From: Elmis aenea
Lineage: Eukaryota > Arthropoda > Insecta > Coleoptera > Elmidae
Assembly (NCBI GenBank): GCA_947652605.1
Contig: OX393578.1
Location: forward strand, 62,069,415 to 62,133,414
Length of the DNA: 64,000 nucleotides
Reading direction: 5' to 3'
Made by a program: the position numbers and the translations under genes. Positions 11,201 to 25,496 of this stretch are shown here, piece by piece; position 1 is the stretch's first letter, and each line of letters opens with the position of its first letter. Below the pieces are notes generated by a model. That model was not told the origin of the DNA and did no database searches. It saw only the letters and a list, made by a program, of their open reading frames with translations.

Positions 11201-14200
11201 TTATATTGCTTTTTGTTGTTTATAGAGTCATATTAATTAATCCTGCTAGCATAATTTATAATGCAAATTAATTTGGTTAAAAATCACATATATCTACCAA
11301 GAATCTCTTGTAGTAATAGCATCACTACAAGACCAGTTTCAAAACACCTGTATCATCGTCAGTATCTTCATTAATTATTTATTTATTGACGCACAGATAT
11401 CGTAGCAATGATCATTGGCAACGAAGTTTATTAAAATAACGCTTCTGTCTCTATTATAGTTACACATTATTTGTTATTCCTTCTTTTAATGCAAGTTTTT
11501 ACGTATTTAGCCGTTTTTACCTGGTTAACGCGATAGTTAGGTTTGCACGCAAAGAAAATGCAACACTGCAGCTCTTTTGTGGTTTACTGCAATATCACTT
11601 GAGGCTACAATAATCTTGTTCATTATTTCCGCTAAGACGTTTACATCTATTTGTACAATAAAAGGTTGTCAAGTTAGAAACTACGATAAGTTTCATTGGA
11701 GAATAAATCGATTATCTCAACCATTCACCTAATAAATTTGTTGCAAATAAATTGTGAATGCCATTGGTAAAACACACTATTTTTTCCGTTGTTCGTTCTA
11801 AAACGCATATTGTGTGCATTTCTTTGTACCGGATGAGACATACCCAGCGAATTATCATTAAAAAATTTGTTAAAATCGCAGCGCCAATTTTATTCACAAT
11901 CTATTTAGTACAGTTTACTCAAGGTCACACCGTTGTGTGTTTGTTAGTAGGAATAATAAAATGTGGAACGATTTGCAAAGAGGAAATCGCGGTGCGGAAT
12001 TTGATTAAGTTTCTAAATGTGGTAACTACAGTTAGATCTAGCTAGTCGGACGGTTTTTGAATTAATCGAGGCTTATATTTTCTTGAATAATTACTGTTAA
12101 TGGTAGTTATCTTTGCATTTTTTTAACGAATCATTTGCACAGTGATGTTGCATTAATGCAAGATAAGAAGTAGCCTTAGTAATTGTGATATGCAATTTCC
12201 ATGCATTGAATAAATTAGAAGATCATTTTTAGCTCACTACATTTCTTTAATTTGTAAGAATCTTAAACAATAACTGCATTTTATATTAATATAAAAAAGC
12301 CTAATTAAAAAGTGCTCATCTTCTTTTGGAAGACTCGTGTCGTAATGCAATACCAGTCTTGTTTATTATGTAAATATAACAAATACAATTATTTGGTTTT
12401 GCTGAAATAAGTATCAATATTTAGTTGAATAATAGTGTTTTGCGTATTATAGATACATAATTTATGGACCATTAAAAAACAACACGCCAATCCTATTCCG
12501 TTTGTTTATTTTTTACTGTTTTCTAGTTGTTATAAACACTTCAGATATGTTATTTGATTATTAAGTGGATTTATATGGATTTTTTATAGAGTAAAGATGT
12601 AAATCAAGCCAATAAATTCTTCAGTAATCTTTTATTGTGTCTGGTATTTTTAAAATATACTCTAGAAATTGTGGCTAAAATTCTGAGTAACAAAAATAAT
12701 TCTTAGATATTGTAATTAGAGTACATTAATTTATAGAATATAGTTACATTCCAGAATTTCTTGTATTTTTATTTGAATCAACAAATAAAACTCAATTTTT
12801 GTGTTTATGGATGCAAAAATACTCGCTTATCCTTGCAAATACTTGTAAAAACCAACCTATTTGATTCAAATGTTACGTGTTAAACGTTTAAAACTAACAA
12901 ATGCAGATTTCTATTGGAAATTAACAAATTCACAGAATTTTTAACATTGAAAAATGCTTGACTTAGTAAGGAAATCTTTTGTATGTGATTAAAACTGTTC
13001 TAGGAAAATTTCTCATTTCAAATGAATGTGAGAGGAAGCTACATAATTTTTTTTTAAACCTACAAGTTTCTTATGAGTAATTCTAATTGTTTTCTCACTA
13101 AAGTCCAATTTATTTAAATAAATACAAAATACCTCACCTACTTTGCACCACACAATTAATTGTTGCAAGAACTCATGGTCTACGAACTGCCACGTAAATT
13201 TATTGCACATACAATTACTTATAAAATTTCTTAAGATTTTTTTCATAGATCAACTTAAAAATGTTTTACGTAATTTTTTTTTAACTTGCTACATGCAATA
13301 TTTAAAAAACAAATATTTCCATAGCACTCATGGATACAAAAAATTGCTTGTATGTAAGTTGTAAATATTTTTATAAAGTATAAAATTCGTGTGGTAATCG
13401 AGTTATTTGAAGCATTTATTCTAAACGTAACTATCTTATTTTTCAATAAGAATTACTTATTGAAGCAAATTCAAATCAAGTTTCCAGGCTTTTTTATATG
13501 TTCATCATTTTTCTTTTTCTTATTTGTCTGTTTTATATTATTAAAACAATAAAATAATCTCTTCCTGGAAAGACACGATTCTGGCATAGATTTTCTTCAA
13601 CAAAAAGTTATTGGAAATAGAATTGTTTTTAATTAAACTTGTATAGGGCTTAAAAGATCATGAGAACAATGACAAAATTTACTTTTTTCGCAACAAAAAA
13701 AGCACATTTATTCAATTTTAGCATTATAAATTATGTAGGTAGTTTATTTCCACTGATATTTGGTTTTGAAACAGCTTAATACTTATTAGATTTAAAGGGA
13801 TAACCATAATATTTAAAATAGACTTGTTTTGTAAAACATCTTAAGCGAATTTGTGCCTTAAAGACTTCAAGCTACCAATGTTAAACCGCGAATTCCACAC
13901 ACACTTAATAATAAAAGAGTGTAGCACCATATATCGTACAATTGTCGGGACTTTATGGTCGCTCTGGGTTTTAACGACAGGAAACTCTTCACATTAATTA
14001 TGGGCCATAATACTTCTTAACGTCTGTTGAAAACACTCCGGGTTTTAAACTCTCGAAACAATATCTAAATGTAGTCCATATCTGTTGAATCATTTTACTT
14101 TTAAGTGAGCCGATGACGTCCACATTTTCACCTACGTTTAACGATCGCCTTAACAAAAAAACGAAACTAAACATTTCCAATTTTGTTTTTGCCCGTCAGA

Positions 14201-14699
14201 ACCCACTAACCTACTCGCCTGAGAGCACTCGATTTGTTGTCGTGCATGTATGTAGGTATTTGTTAAGCGCGTGTTAATTTGACGACCGATCTCAAGTATT
14301 TATTTATGAAGGTGACTGTATATCATATATGCAAATATTGACGTCATGTTGTGTTTTGGGAGATCATTTGCTAGAACAAATTTAGGTAGCCGAACACGTG
14401 TATTTGTCGTCTGAAGAATCTTTACCTTGTATGGTGATATAATGGGCTATTTCTAGAACATTTCACGTAGAATCTTATGGGAACATGCAGTTCTTCGAAG
14501 GTGATGCGAAATCAGTGTCGCTAACCACATAAATATAGACAAATTTACTGTAAATAACGTTAAGTGGTCATTTAAAATTAATATTTCATAATGCATGATG
14601 TCATTGCGTTGGTATTTTCTTATAATATTTATTTTAAACTTCCTTAGCATAAACAAGAAAATATGATAGTTATAAATTATGAAGAATACTAAGTAGTCG

Positions 14700-14724
14700 T
14701 TTTTTTTTTTTTTTTTTTTTTTTT
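14700..14724. repeat. 25-base poly-T run
   Basis: An uninterrupted run of T (A on the minus strand). It may be the A-tail of an old minus-strand retroposed copy, or simple slippage; no recognisable element body adjoins it. Confidence 0.9.
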
Positions 14725-15264
14725 GAAGTAGAATGTGTGTTCAGGTAAATGATATGATAATCGAGTTTTTAAAAATTAAATTGCCCGTTTAGTCTGTTAA
14801 AAAAGCAGCAATTTTTCATTGCAAAATACTTTGCTTAAGTAGTTACCACAGTATCTTTTTTTTAGTAAGGAAGTATTTTCATGTGGCAGCTTACACATTT
14901 TTGAACTACAGTGTACGGTCGTTACAGTTCTTGGATGAGAGCATGTACCAGCATTTGGATTTTTAAACGCATGCGCTGTTTATAACTAACGTGAGCTCAG
15001 GTAGCTATGCATCGCTCTCCCAACCCCACAGTGCTAGATTCTTAAGGTTTACCCTAGCGATGCGCACTTTCTATGAACCCAATAGACGCAAATGTCATTT
15101 ACAGTTAGGCCAGTCGTAAAAGCGTTCCAACAACGGCTAATACTGGGCAATACATTTATTAGTACATAGTTCACGCATGCGAATAAAAGTTCATGCATTC
15201 ATCCAAGGATCGGTCTTAAACTGCTTGCTGGAACAAACCTATTGTGTACGGCTTGTTGGAGTTG

Positions 15265-15530
15265 AGTTATTGCGTGGGTTTTCTTTTCCATGTCTGCCTC
15301 CACTCTCCCCTTTCTTGCGTTTTTTGTTTTATTTCCTGCCACTTGACTCCTCGATTCTCTGCCACTGTTTTTACTTCTTCCGTCCAGGTTCTTCTCGGTC
15401 TACCCCTCCTCCTTTTAACTACCCTTGCCCCGCATATCCTTCTTGCCGTTTCTTCTTTCATCTTCTTTATGTGTCCATACCATCTTAGCTGCCCTTCTTC
15501 GAATCTGTGCTGCACTGGTCCCAAGTTCAG
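15265..15530 (-). mobile_element. LINE 3' remnant (ORF2 C-terminus)
   Basis: The minus-strand translation is continuous over about 85 codons: QLRWYGHIKKMKEETARRI, then KRRRGRPRRTWTEEVKTVAE, then RGEWRQTWKRK. The order 'RWxGHxxRM', 'GRPRxTW', 'R-W' is the standard C-terminal region of RTE-like ORF2. It is open end to end, so it is one of the less decayed copies here. The RT fragment at 15680-15845 lies 150 bp away on the same strand and probably belonged to the same insertion. Confidence 0.78.
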
Positions 15531-15679
15531 GTTCTATCTGAAGGGGATGCGGAAAATTGCTCGAATAACAATTGCCCGAAAGGAAAATCGCTCGAAAAAA
15601 TGAAAAATATTACATTTTTACAAATACAGAATAATTAAATGTACTAGAAAATACCAGAAAATGCACTAGAAAATTCTTC

Positions 15680-15845
15680 AGATGTTATTTCTGTTCACTC
15701 CATCGAAAGCTTTTTCGGGGTCTATAAAGCATAGATGTATTTCTCCGTTCTCTGTTATAGCTTTCTCGATTATTTGCCGAATTGTGAAATTTGCGTCGGT
15801 CGTTCCTCTATTTTTATGAATCCTCGCAGTGTGCCTTCGATTTAT
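15680..15845 (-). mobile_element. LINE reverse transcriptase fragment (fingers/palm)
   Basis: Minus-strand translation gives RIHKNRGTTDANFTIRQIIE followed by KAITENGEIHLCFIDPEKAF and DGVNR. This matches the RT segment with 'T-DA-F--R-I-EK' and the first catalytic-strand motif FIDFEKAFD, here with Pro for Phe. It is truncated on both sides. Between it and the C-terminal piece at 15265-15530 is an unrelated stretch with short GAAAATTGCTCGAA-like repeats (15549-15600), suggesting a deletion or insertion within one original copy. Confidence 0.72.
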
Positions 15846-17534
15846 AATGCATACAAGAAATGTAAGTTAAAACAGTTCATTGGCTGCGTCCCTAACTTTC
15901 ACGTATCAAAACGCAGAGTGAATCTCAAGTTAATATTTAATAACGGAGGTGTCAGCTAACAAATGCACACAAATGCCCAGCCATCCCGATCAACTCTTTT
16001 CGGCTTTATAATGACTTAAGATGCGTATCACCATCAATTATGCATGATGGTCGTATTAGTTTTTTTTGTCTTTAAGCAGACAGTGAAAAGCTTTAGAGTT
16101 GATGTGCAGCCAGGCTGACTGTCTACTTCGAATAAGACTTACAAAACGGGCAAATGAATGCTGCACTGTTTTTAACCAGACGAAGGAAAGTTACGAAGTG
16201 CCGCTGAGTCCAACACCATAACAAAATAACACATGTACGAGTCGTGATGTTAATATTATAAATCTTGAGTTTACATGTCGTTTGGTGCAGATAAATGTGT
16301 GCAAATTTTTTATCTAGATCTTATGGGCACGTCTAGTTGGCCATGTCTTAGTTGATGCCCGATTGTTTATGGTTAATTGCGTTGTCAGATATAACGTGCA
16401 GAAAGAGAAAACGAAATTTGTGTTATTGAGGGAGGGCAGGGTCAAGAAAATCGCAAATAATCGTGATAAAGATTGTAAAAGAGAAAGGGTTGGATATATG
16501 TATTGCTGATTTAAATCAACAATATCATAAACTGAAAGTTTATCGACGTCAGTTTTAAAAAAAATAAATAATATACTCAATTTATATGGGAGTCTCGTGA
16601 AGATGGCTCTTAAAGTAGAGGTTATAAACGCTGTTTTTGGGTAATAAAGGAAATTGTTTGATAGTTCTGTTTAGTATGATCAGTTGTTTATTAAAATGAC
16701 TTTCGTTTAGGCACGGTTACCAATCCAATTTCAAATGGACGGGGATTAAAATTAATTGTTCCTCATCAAGTGTTTCTTTAATCTATTCTTATAAATCATT
16801 TTTAATACTTAGTTGAGGCAGAAAATTACGTAGTAATGTTAATACGATTTTACCAAACATTTTTTCAGTAAATATTTTTAAACAAGTGTACCCAAAAATT
16901 AAGTCTGATTGGGATTCAACTAGAAGAGATACAAATAATTAACCTTGTTTAGTTGTTACACATACATTAGAGATTGTTCTGCTATGTATATTTTCTAGCA
17001 AAACCCCTTATTATAAAAATAAAAAACGCCTTGTTTTCAAACAATTTTTTTTACGCTATATCGCGCAAGCATAAAATGCTCCACTATAATAACTGCAATC
17101 TTATTACAGTTGGCTTCAATGCTTTATGGAAGTTTGCATTAAAAATGTTTATGTGTTTTGACCCTTCACATCCGCAAACTGCACGTGAGATTAAGCATTA
17201 TCGCAACTTGAAGCAATTGCGATTTTATATACATCCGTCTCCCCATTTATAATTAGCATTCTTAGCCTAAACAAAGAATAATATACGCATTTAAAGCGTT
17301 TCTCTTGGTTAATGAATGCATGTGTAAAATTGGAACGAAATTTTAATGGTATGGTTCTAAAGAAAATTATATAGTTGAGTAATAGGAAGCCAATGGGAAG
17401 ATGAATTATTCAGAGAGTGGCATATTAGTAGTCTGTTAAGAATTGAATTAATTTGAATGTTTCGTTTTTCACTGTATTTGTGAGTCCTGCGTAACTGTTA
17501 AATGTGTTCTGTATCCATTTCATGCTTGATCCCA

Positions 17535-17840
17535 TCCTTATCGCTTCACAGTTCTTCCCACTTCCCATCTCTTCTTAGTTCCTCCCTCTTGTCTTTTTCC
17601 TTTTGGCTTATTCTGAGTTATCATCTTTGGTAATCTTTGTTGTTCCATTCTGTTAATGTGTTCTCTGTATTTCTCCCGGTGTTCTTTTATTTTCTCTCCC
17701 AGATCGTAAATTTGTACCTCTTCTCTTATACCGCGATTTCTTGCTTGGTCCATCTGGCACATTCTTTGGTTCTTCTTAAAAATCTCATTTCTCTTTTCTG
17801 TATCTTATTCATATGCCTTTTTGTGGAGTTCAAAGTTTTC
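17535..17840 (-). mobile_element. LINE 3' remnant (ORF2 C-terminus), diverged
   Basis: The minus-strand translation includes REKYREHINRMEQQRLPKMI and then a basic KPKGKR stretch ending KKRWEVGRTVKR. The 'HINRM...RLPK' block corresponds to the 'GHxxRM...R-P' segment of RTE-like ORF2 C-termini. Adjacent minus-strand sequence up to about 17840 continues the similarity (QKREMRFLRRTKE). It is more degenerate than the copy at 15265 and has no RT domain. Confidence 0.62.
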
Positions 17841-18269
17841 AAAAATTCTTTTTATTAGTAAAAAAAAATTGTATCAAAACTGTGTCAATATATTGCCCAG
17901 TTCGCGACGAATTTAAATACTCATCATGAAAATTGTCGCATGCAATTTCGCAATCTTATTTACAACGCGGTTTTACTAAGAGGCAATTATTTTACGACCA
18001 GAGTGACACAATGGAATTAATTAAACGTTTAATGGGCACCATCATAAATAATTTATTTGTCATAATAACCATGGAGAGGGAGTGGGTTTTATTTTAGTGC
18101 CGTAAAAATTATCTAACGCTATACATCAACAGGTTGCCGTAAATAAAAAAAGCAATAAAATTTGTACGGTTTTGACAAGTGCATTAGAAAATTGAATTAA
18201 GCACTAATAGATGTGTGAAACTTACACTTGATTCATATCGTAAAGAAATGAAAACAATTCTGAACGTAT

Positions 18270-18425
18270 GCTTGAATAAGTAAAAACGAGTATCCGTCTC
18301 GAAGGACCATAGTTTTTTTGAGCCCTTTGTTCAAAACGTGCTCCATGTGCTTGAATAAGTAAAAATAAGTATCCGCCTCAAAGGACCATACTGTTTTGAA
18401 GTCTTTTGTTCAAAACGTGCTTCAA
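18270..18425. repeat. 79-bp tandem duplication, two copies
   Basis: Units begin at 18270 and 18349, each opening with GCTTGAATAAGTAAAAA and ending with TTGTTCAAAACGTGCT. The copies differ at scattered bases. No coding or structural role is evident. Confidence 0.85.
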
Positions 18426-20329
18426 TCTCCACCAAACAAATTATTTCGCGTTAAATCCTGAAGCATACAATAGCAAACGTTCTGGTAGTGCATTTACACA
18501 AATTTTTCCTACACTCTCCATTCGGATAAAACTCGTAAACTTATCTTTGTCGTTAGGACATATTTAAACGCGCCATTAAACCCGGTAAACCACGCTTTAT
18601 GTTGGGGAATGGTGACACATTCCTACTATTAATCACTTTAATTAATCATAATGTAGGTTTAATGTAATGGAAATCGGTATATGTAAATCACAAATCTAAA
18701 ATATTATTGCCCAGCACATGACGCTAACGGGAAATTATGATTGTAAGTTTAACGTATACGATAACAGAAAATATCTCGAATCATGGGAGCCTGTGCATAA
18801 AAATTTAATTTATGTGTGTTTTGGTTCTTAAGAGGTTATATAAATCGTGATACCGTGTAGCTATTAGTATGTAACTCGACTTATATCTAGCATGTAGGAT
18901 AATTAATCGATAGTTGTTCAGCTCTGCGTGTTTAATAAGTACACTTAACTTTTTTTAAAGCCATTTCTTCCAAGTTTAATGTAAATTGTATAATACTTAG
19001 CTTAAGGCGAATGAAGTATCGCTAAAGGCAGTACATACAACAAATGAATATCTATATAAAATGGTTCAAATATTATGAATCATGTTTAAGATCTGTAATT
19101 ACTTTTTTTATATCCTTTTTGTCGGTAATTTGAATTTTAATTACAATTTTTAACTATCTTGATTGCTCGTAATTGCAATTTTCAATCGTATAGTTACCAT
19201 TTTTTGCTTCAAGTTCTAGACTAATCGCAAATTTTAAATTTTATTGTTTATTACTATACCTACCGTTATAATTAAAATGTACAGTGCCGCAAAAAACAAA
19301 ATAATATTTGTAATAGTAGGATTTTAAAAAAATAAATGGGTTCGTTTCTTGGTAAAATTTGAGTTTTTTAAGTAGTTCATTTTAAAAATTAATATACTAG
19401 TAAATTCTAATTGTTGAATCATTTTTTTTTCTACTACTGACTAGGTTTCGTTTAATTATTACTACCGTCAAGTATTTATATACATATGTATTGCTTTAAA
19501 AAATTATATTAAACCAAAATTGTTGAAGACAGAAGAGGTATTTTACACTAATCTTACTACAAATACTATTATTTGTTAATCTCATGTTAATTTGTTGTGT
19601 ATTTAATCTTTTATTGTCTCTCTTTTTGTTGCTAGTTTCCTGTCTTTTTTAAGGTGCTATTTCATTTTTTTATTGAACAGAAATAGCGTTTTAACGTTTA
19701 AAAGCTTTTATTTTTTTATACATTGATCAGAAAATTCAACTACATTACTACCAATATCATTATAAGCTTTTAAAAAGTATACCAGCTTCTCTTTGGCAGT
19801 TTTCACAGCAGTTCTAAAAATTTTATATTCTGCAAGACCCAAAAATTAAAGTCATGAATACAAATCATCTTATTCCTAATTAATACGTCCCATATTTCTT
19901 CTTCATGGCATATTTTGACGAAATACCTCTTATTACACCCATGTAAATTGCTTTTTAACATGAACATTTGTGGACAAATACAATTTTACGCCAACTAGCT
20001 CATCGTATTTACTAAAAACATGAATATATTTGCGCCCAAAATGTACATGCTACATGCTAAACATGTTCAAATCTTAGTCTGCAGAGTAGTTACGTAATAA
20101 ACAATGTTTAAACTAAAACACTAGCGTAGGAATGTTAATTATTAATTACCTATCAACAAACGGCCAAGCGCTATAATTAAATAAGAACTAATATATCTTA
20201 GCAAATAACTATTATTAGATAAGTTCCTATTATTCACGAAGAATTAATTATTATTCTCACTTAGTAATTAATTTCAGGCACACAACTAATTGTTTATTTT
20301 ATGTAACGCGCTTTGCTTTTATCTTTCAG

Positions 20330-20391
20330 ACGAACGAGACGCAATCCAAAAGAAAACTTTCACGAAATGGGTCAACAAACATCTGAAAAAG
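20330..20391 (+). CDS. shot: shot exon 2: start of CH1 domain (actin-binding site 1)
   Basis: These 62 nt plus the G carried from exon 1 encode 21 residues from DERDAIQ through KKTFTKWVNKHLKK. The block KKTFTKWVN-HL is the most conserved opening of the plakin/spectrin-family CH1 domain and contains actin-binding site 1. Borders are a strong acceptor (atctttcag at 20329) and a strong donor (AAG|GTAAGG at 20391/20392). Intron phase in is 1, phase out is 0. Because the incoming phase matches both exon 1 and the candidate at 2241-2325, this exon probably receives several alternative 5' exons. The frame remains open past the donor to 20517, but homology ends at 20391. Confidence 0.96.
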
Positions 20392-23300
20392 GTAAGGAGT
20401 CGCATTTGTCGAGTTAATAACTTATTGTACAATGAGCACATGTTTTTTAAACTCATATGTAACACTCCTTATAAGTGGACAGGTAATTTATACACGTTAT
20501 ATATCACCCCGCGTTAATTTTTCAGGATTATTTCTTACGCGTTCGTCACGTTTGATTGAGTTATATAAATCTACCGTTTCGCAAGATTGATAATTTGCCC
20601 TCGAGCGTTAACAATGCGTGATTTATTGAGCTGATTCGTTAATTATTCGCTGTTTAATAAGGTGTTCGGGACATTACGTTGTGTTATCCTGGAGCTATTT
20701 CACACACGTTAGATTGTCATTGTCTTGTTGCTGGTTAATGATCCGTAACTTGTAATTATCGTAATTTATGCTACACTTTTGTGTGGTTGAATGGTGTTTG
20801 TTTTTATAGCCTGCGATTAGATGCAAAATTTAATAAATTGACTAGGGGAGACCGGGAATTAAACAAAGAATAACTTTAAACAGAATTAATCTTTTGCAAT
20901 AAGTTGGAAAATTTTTTCGAAAATGGTATTAGATTTTTTTATAGAATTAACTCCTTGTGATATGCAAGTCACAATTTTCTCAGCTCTTCTGCAGAGTTCA
21001 GTGTTTACAGTTATCTGGAATTGAGATTAATATCAAACTTGCATGTAAGACACAAATTTGCTGAACTAAATTGCAAAGTTTCATGGATGTTCTAAACAAC
21101 CATGAACATTAAATAATTTATTGTGTTTTAGAAAAGTGTTGGTTTGAAGACGCTATAATTATATTGCAGTTAATAAAAACTCACAGAGTTGCGCTTTTGT
21201 GTGATATTCTGTTCCTTGAAGCTGTGAAATTTAAGTAAATTAGAAGAACTACAAGGAAGTTGCTTGAGAAGTCATTTAAAAACCTTTTTTGAGAACATAG
21301 TTGAAGGGATTCCGGTAAAGGAAATATGCAGTAGACTTGAATATTTAAAAAAAATTGTTTGACCTCAAATATTAATTTCAAAGTTACATTTTCAATATTT
21401 CAAGAATATAGTAAGGAAATTTAATTTAAAAAGTTTCATTTCCGTAAGGTCTTATATGGATTTTAAGTTAATTAAGTCAACTGGTATTTGTAAAACATTC
21501 GTACTTTTATGGAATAGCCAATTAAAGTTCTCCGAAATATTCTCTGTACATTTTTAATTTTCTTTGGTGATTGGCTTGTGTAGCAAATTTTTTTTTGGTG
21601 TAGGGTGTTCAAGGCTATTCAAAATTTTATTGCCTTAAATATCGTGTTTTAACTGACAATATCATAGTTGGATGTGCAGGTGCGATTTTTTTTATAAGAC
21701 ATGTGTCTTCGAGGTTATACATTTTTGCCTGCATGTGTTTATAAGAACTGGATGGTTTAATCCTATAGTAAATCTACCGGCAAAAAGCTACCTATATCTG
21801 GATTCTTTATCGAGTTTGATGGTACCAAAGTTGTTTCTAAGTTTGTTTATGTACGATTTTAAATTTAAAAAACTTCTTAGAGGCCAATTTGTTAGCCCTA
21901 AAAATAGTGTAATATGCATTACATGATCTTCATCATTAAAATACACAAATTAGAGTAGAAAATTGTGCAATGAATTTATTATAACATCAAACATTGCAGC
22001 ACTTAATACCAATAAAAGCATCTATACTCATTTAATTTTCGTGATTATAACATCCTTACTAATACCGAGCCATTATTTTTGCACTTCTAGATTTAATTTA
22101 GCTGACGTGCTTAATTACTTTTTATTTATAAACCATTTGGTTGTGTTAAATACTTCGTGACATGGCACATGCTAACGTGTTTAAAAACCAATTTAATGTA
22201 TTACACCGTTTAGTAAGGTGATGTATTTATGTATAATATACGACACGCCCCTAAGGAAATTGAGCTTCTAATACGATTGCATTACGAGATTTATCTTTTT
22301 TGCTTGATTAAACTTTATGGCGGATTTTTCTCATTTGTTTAATTGGGTGCACAAATATGAAAGCAATAATGAAGATATGTAAATTGATTTTTGCGTTTTT
22401 TTTTGTTATTAAAAGTAGGAATCAGTTGAAGAAGTACTGAGAAAATGAACATAACTTTTGCGTCGTATTTCTATAGCCACTTCTTATTGCCTAGTTTTGG
22501 TCCAAATATTGCTTAATTTTCTTAGCAGTAAATATCTGGTAGGTATATTTTAAAACTAGTTAATTATTTACAAGATAAACAATAACATTTCTCGTACAAG
22601 TCTTTGGATAATGTCTTGATCTTAAATCTCTAATTTTTGGGTAAAGGTTGTAGTATTTAAGTTAAATTATTTTGTGGCTTCCTCCAATAGTTTCCATATA
22701 TTTCTATTCTGTATCCATTTGTAGTGAAATACTAGACAAAGAATACAGCATAAATGATCAATATTTCACTGCAACACCATCATACTTCTCTGTTATTATG
22801 AAACTCGTGCTAGAAAGCAAATTTAAAATCGATACTGCGCTTCTATTAAATTAATTTCCTGGCAGTTGCGGTTTTAGGTTAATATTCGATTAAGATCGGT
22901 TATTGAGTGCTGTATGCTTTTATTTATAATGTTGTGTAAGATGCCAGCATCGTCAAAATTTATCGTACGAATCAACTTCTAATGGAAAACTTATCCTAAC
23001 TTAAAACATGACTTAATAAAAGAAATTGTTTACCGTTGCCATCGGTACCTTTGCTATTTATCAATGAACATTGAGGAAACTTGTTCTGGAACAATTCGCA
23101 CGACATTAATCATAAACTTCGCAATTATGCAGCCAGTTTTTCTTCCAAGATTTGTCTTTAACGCAATTACAATAAGTAATAAGCATAATGTTATTCAGGT
23201 TTTGTTATGTAACAGATCGGAAAGTCCTTATTTAATAAGATACTTAGGTACAAGTAAATGTGCAAAGTTTTTAATGTTAGTACGGTCAGGAGCTTGAGAA

Positions 23301-24789
23301 ACAATTGAACCAGCATTCGATTGCTTCATTAGATAATGCGATTAGAATTTATGTCATAGCCTTGCGATATGTTTAAGGGCAGTTAATTTTTAAAAGACTG
23401 TGTTGGAAAAACCAGCAAGTTTATCACTACAAAAATAAATAAGACCGCAAATTCAATACGTATATTGCGAAATTTCAGTGTAGTTGTCCTAAGAATCGCA
23501 GTCAAGTCGATTAAGACAAAAATTGTGCTTAACACTGTGCTCTAGAGACAATTATTGTATAAAAAGTTCTAAAAACGCACTTATTTTAGTGAATAGTTGT
23601 GTAAAAATTGCATGGTTCTATGCAAAGAACACACAAGCATTCGCTTAACGTAGATTTAAGATACTTGGATAAACTTCTCCTTCTTTGCTACATGGTTAGG
23701 CCTAAATGTTCCGTCTTCATAGGTTATCCTGCCATTTTATTCTTGGTTTGTCTGTTGCTTAATTACCTCTTGGCTTAGGTGTAGTTAAAACAAAATTTGG
23801 TGCTCTGGTGTCATGCATGCATTATTTATAGTTGTTCTTGCCAAAAGTTGCTATAATGTTGACATTCGTTCGTTTATACTATAAATGTTCAGCTTTTTTC
23901 TTACGTCCTGTGTTCTTATTCTGTCTTATCTACTACATCTCTTCACTTGTCTCAAGAATTTCATTTCCGGAGCTTGTATTCCTCTCTCATGTTTTTTCCT
24001 CATGGTCCATGTTCGCTTCCGTATGATGAGAACAGTATTTTCGCCTTAGCGTCTGTAGCAAAAGCTTCGATTTAAGTTAACCCAAGTTACTTCAGCTAGG
24101 AAGCCTTTTTAAAGACACATTTTGAAAGCAAGGCGTCACATTTTATTATCATCAATAAAATCCTTGCAAAAACAGGTAGTAAAACGTTAATTATATAAAC
24201 ACAACCACATTCGTATAATTATGTGGAACTAAATTGCATCAACCTTATCATATCAATCAAGTCTAAACAACTTTGATCTAGATATCGTGTTGTTGATGGA
24301 ATTGTAGGCAGTTACAAAAGACGCCGTTACGATAAGAGGTGCTCTCCGTTTCCATCACGATACGTGGTGATGGTTTCGTGTCACGAAAACTGTAAACAGC
24401 TAAATTCTTCGCAAATAGTTTTGCCAGTCAAGGTCGTCTGTTTTATTCCCCTTGGATGAAGAAACCGTCGTAAAACTGTTGATTTACAATCTGGTTACGT
24501 ATTTCGTTTGCAAATTGGTTGAAAATAAATATAAAGATTGCAATTAAACGAAATATTTCGAAAGTAGTCATAAAGCGACACATTTAATTACAGAAAGTAA
24601 AAATATCTAGCGTGTAATGGTTAATGCGCGGACATACCACGGTGGTAAAAATAGTTCTGCATGGTTGTAGCTCGTAGCTACAAAATAATAAAATCTATTG
24701 CTCAAATAAAAGTATTTTTTGTTGGATGCCAACCAGTCTTTTTACATACCTACTCGTGGGTTAGTTGCTCTTTATGTAAAGGGTAACTT

Positions 24790-24965
24790 GCTTCATTATA
24801 TGCCTATATCACATCATTTATTACCACTCAGAATAACAATGGGCCGAGTACATATCCTTGTGTAACTCCCTCGGTCGTTTTAAATTCGTTCTGGTTGTAT
24901 ATCTCGAGCAATTTCTGAACCTTCCCCAGAAGCTCCAAGAAATCCTCATCTTCGATCCTTTCTTT
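24790..24965 (-). mobile_element. LINE reverse transcriptase fragment
   Basis: Minus-strand translation reads VQKLLEIYNQNEFKTTEGVT followed by QGYVLGPLLF, then a stop, then VVINDVI. The core GVTQGYVLGPLLF is the RT palm motif usually written GVRQGC-LSPLLF, and the sequence before it matches the spacer that precedes that motif in RTE-like elements. The in-frame stop and truncated ends show it is dead. It lies 0.5 kb from the Jockey fragment at 25497 but has a different motif style, so it is probably a separate insertion. Confidence 0.72.
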
Positions 24966-25496
24966 TCAAAAAACTGACTCAAAACTAAACGCACAAGATT
25001 ATTTTTAACTGTTAAATCAGATCTTCAAGTGCTCATGTGGGTTCTTGTAGAATATCTCGTCTTACATGTGTAAGCTCTTAATATGAACACCCGCTGTTGT
25101 GTACAAATTTGTTTTACACGATTCAAACTGGTAATTCCGATTTATTTAACTTACTCGTAAATACAGAGCGTAAACTCGCGTGGGTGCAACGCAATCGAAG
25201 GTCGCCAACGCACTTCTTGCACGATGGAATTGTTATTTAACAGTTGGACACGAGGTGGGATGTGTCTAGTTATCAATTTGTCATTAAACAATTATCGTTG
25301 ACATCCATCCTAATATTGTTGGAGTAAAATTGGCACATAAACAGCATTTAAAGATGCTTGTTAAAATGCCACATCCTTTTTAGGCAATATTTTGGTGAAC
25401 AAAATCATGTTAATGTTGTTGTTTGTTCCTTTTAACTTTGTCAAATACTTCTTTCTCATTGTTTATCGATTGACTTCTGATGTATATATTTTTTCT

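Larger units (their letters stand above)
7017..20329 (+). other. shot intron 1 (13.3 kb)
   Basis: It runs from the GT at 7017 to the AG of atctttcag at 20328-20329. Recognised contents are a 670-bp fold-back element (7490-8159), LINE remnants at 10915-11200, 15265-15530, 15680-15845 and 17535-17840, a 25-base T run at 14700 and a 79-bp duplication at 18270. The rest is AT-rich sequence in which I see no exon, RNA gene or further repeat. A short hairpin (AACCCCT...AGGGGTT) sits at about 10718-10736. First introns of this gene class often hold enhancers, but none is identifiable here. Confidence 0.85.
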
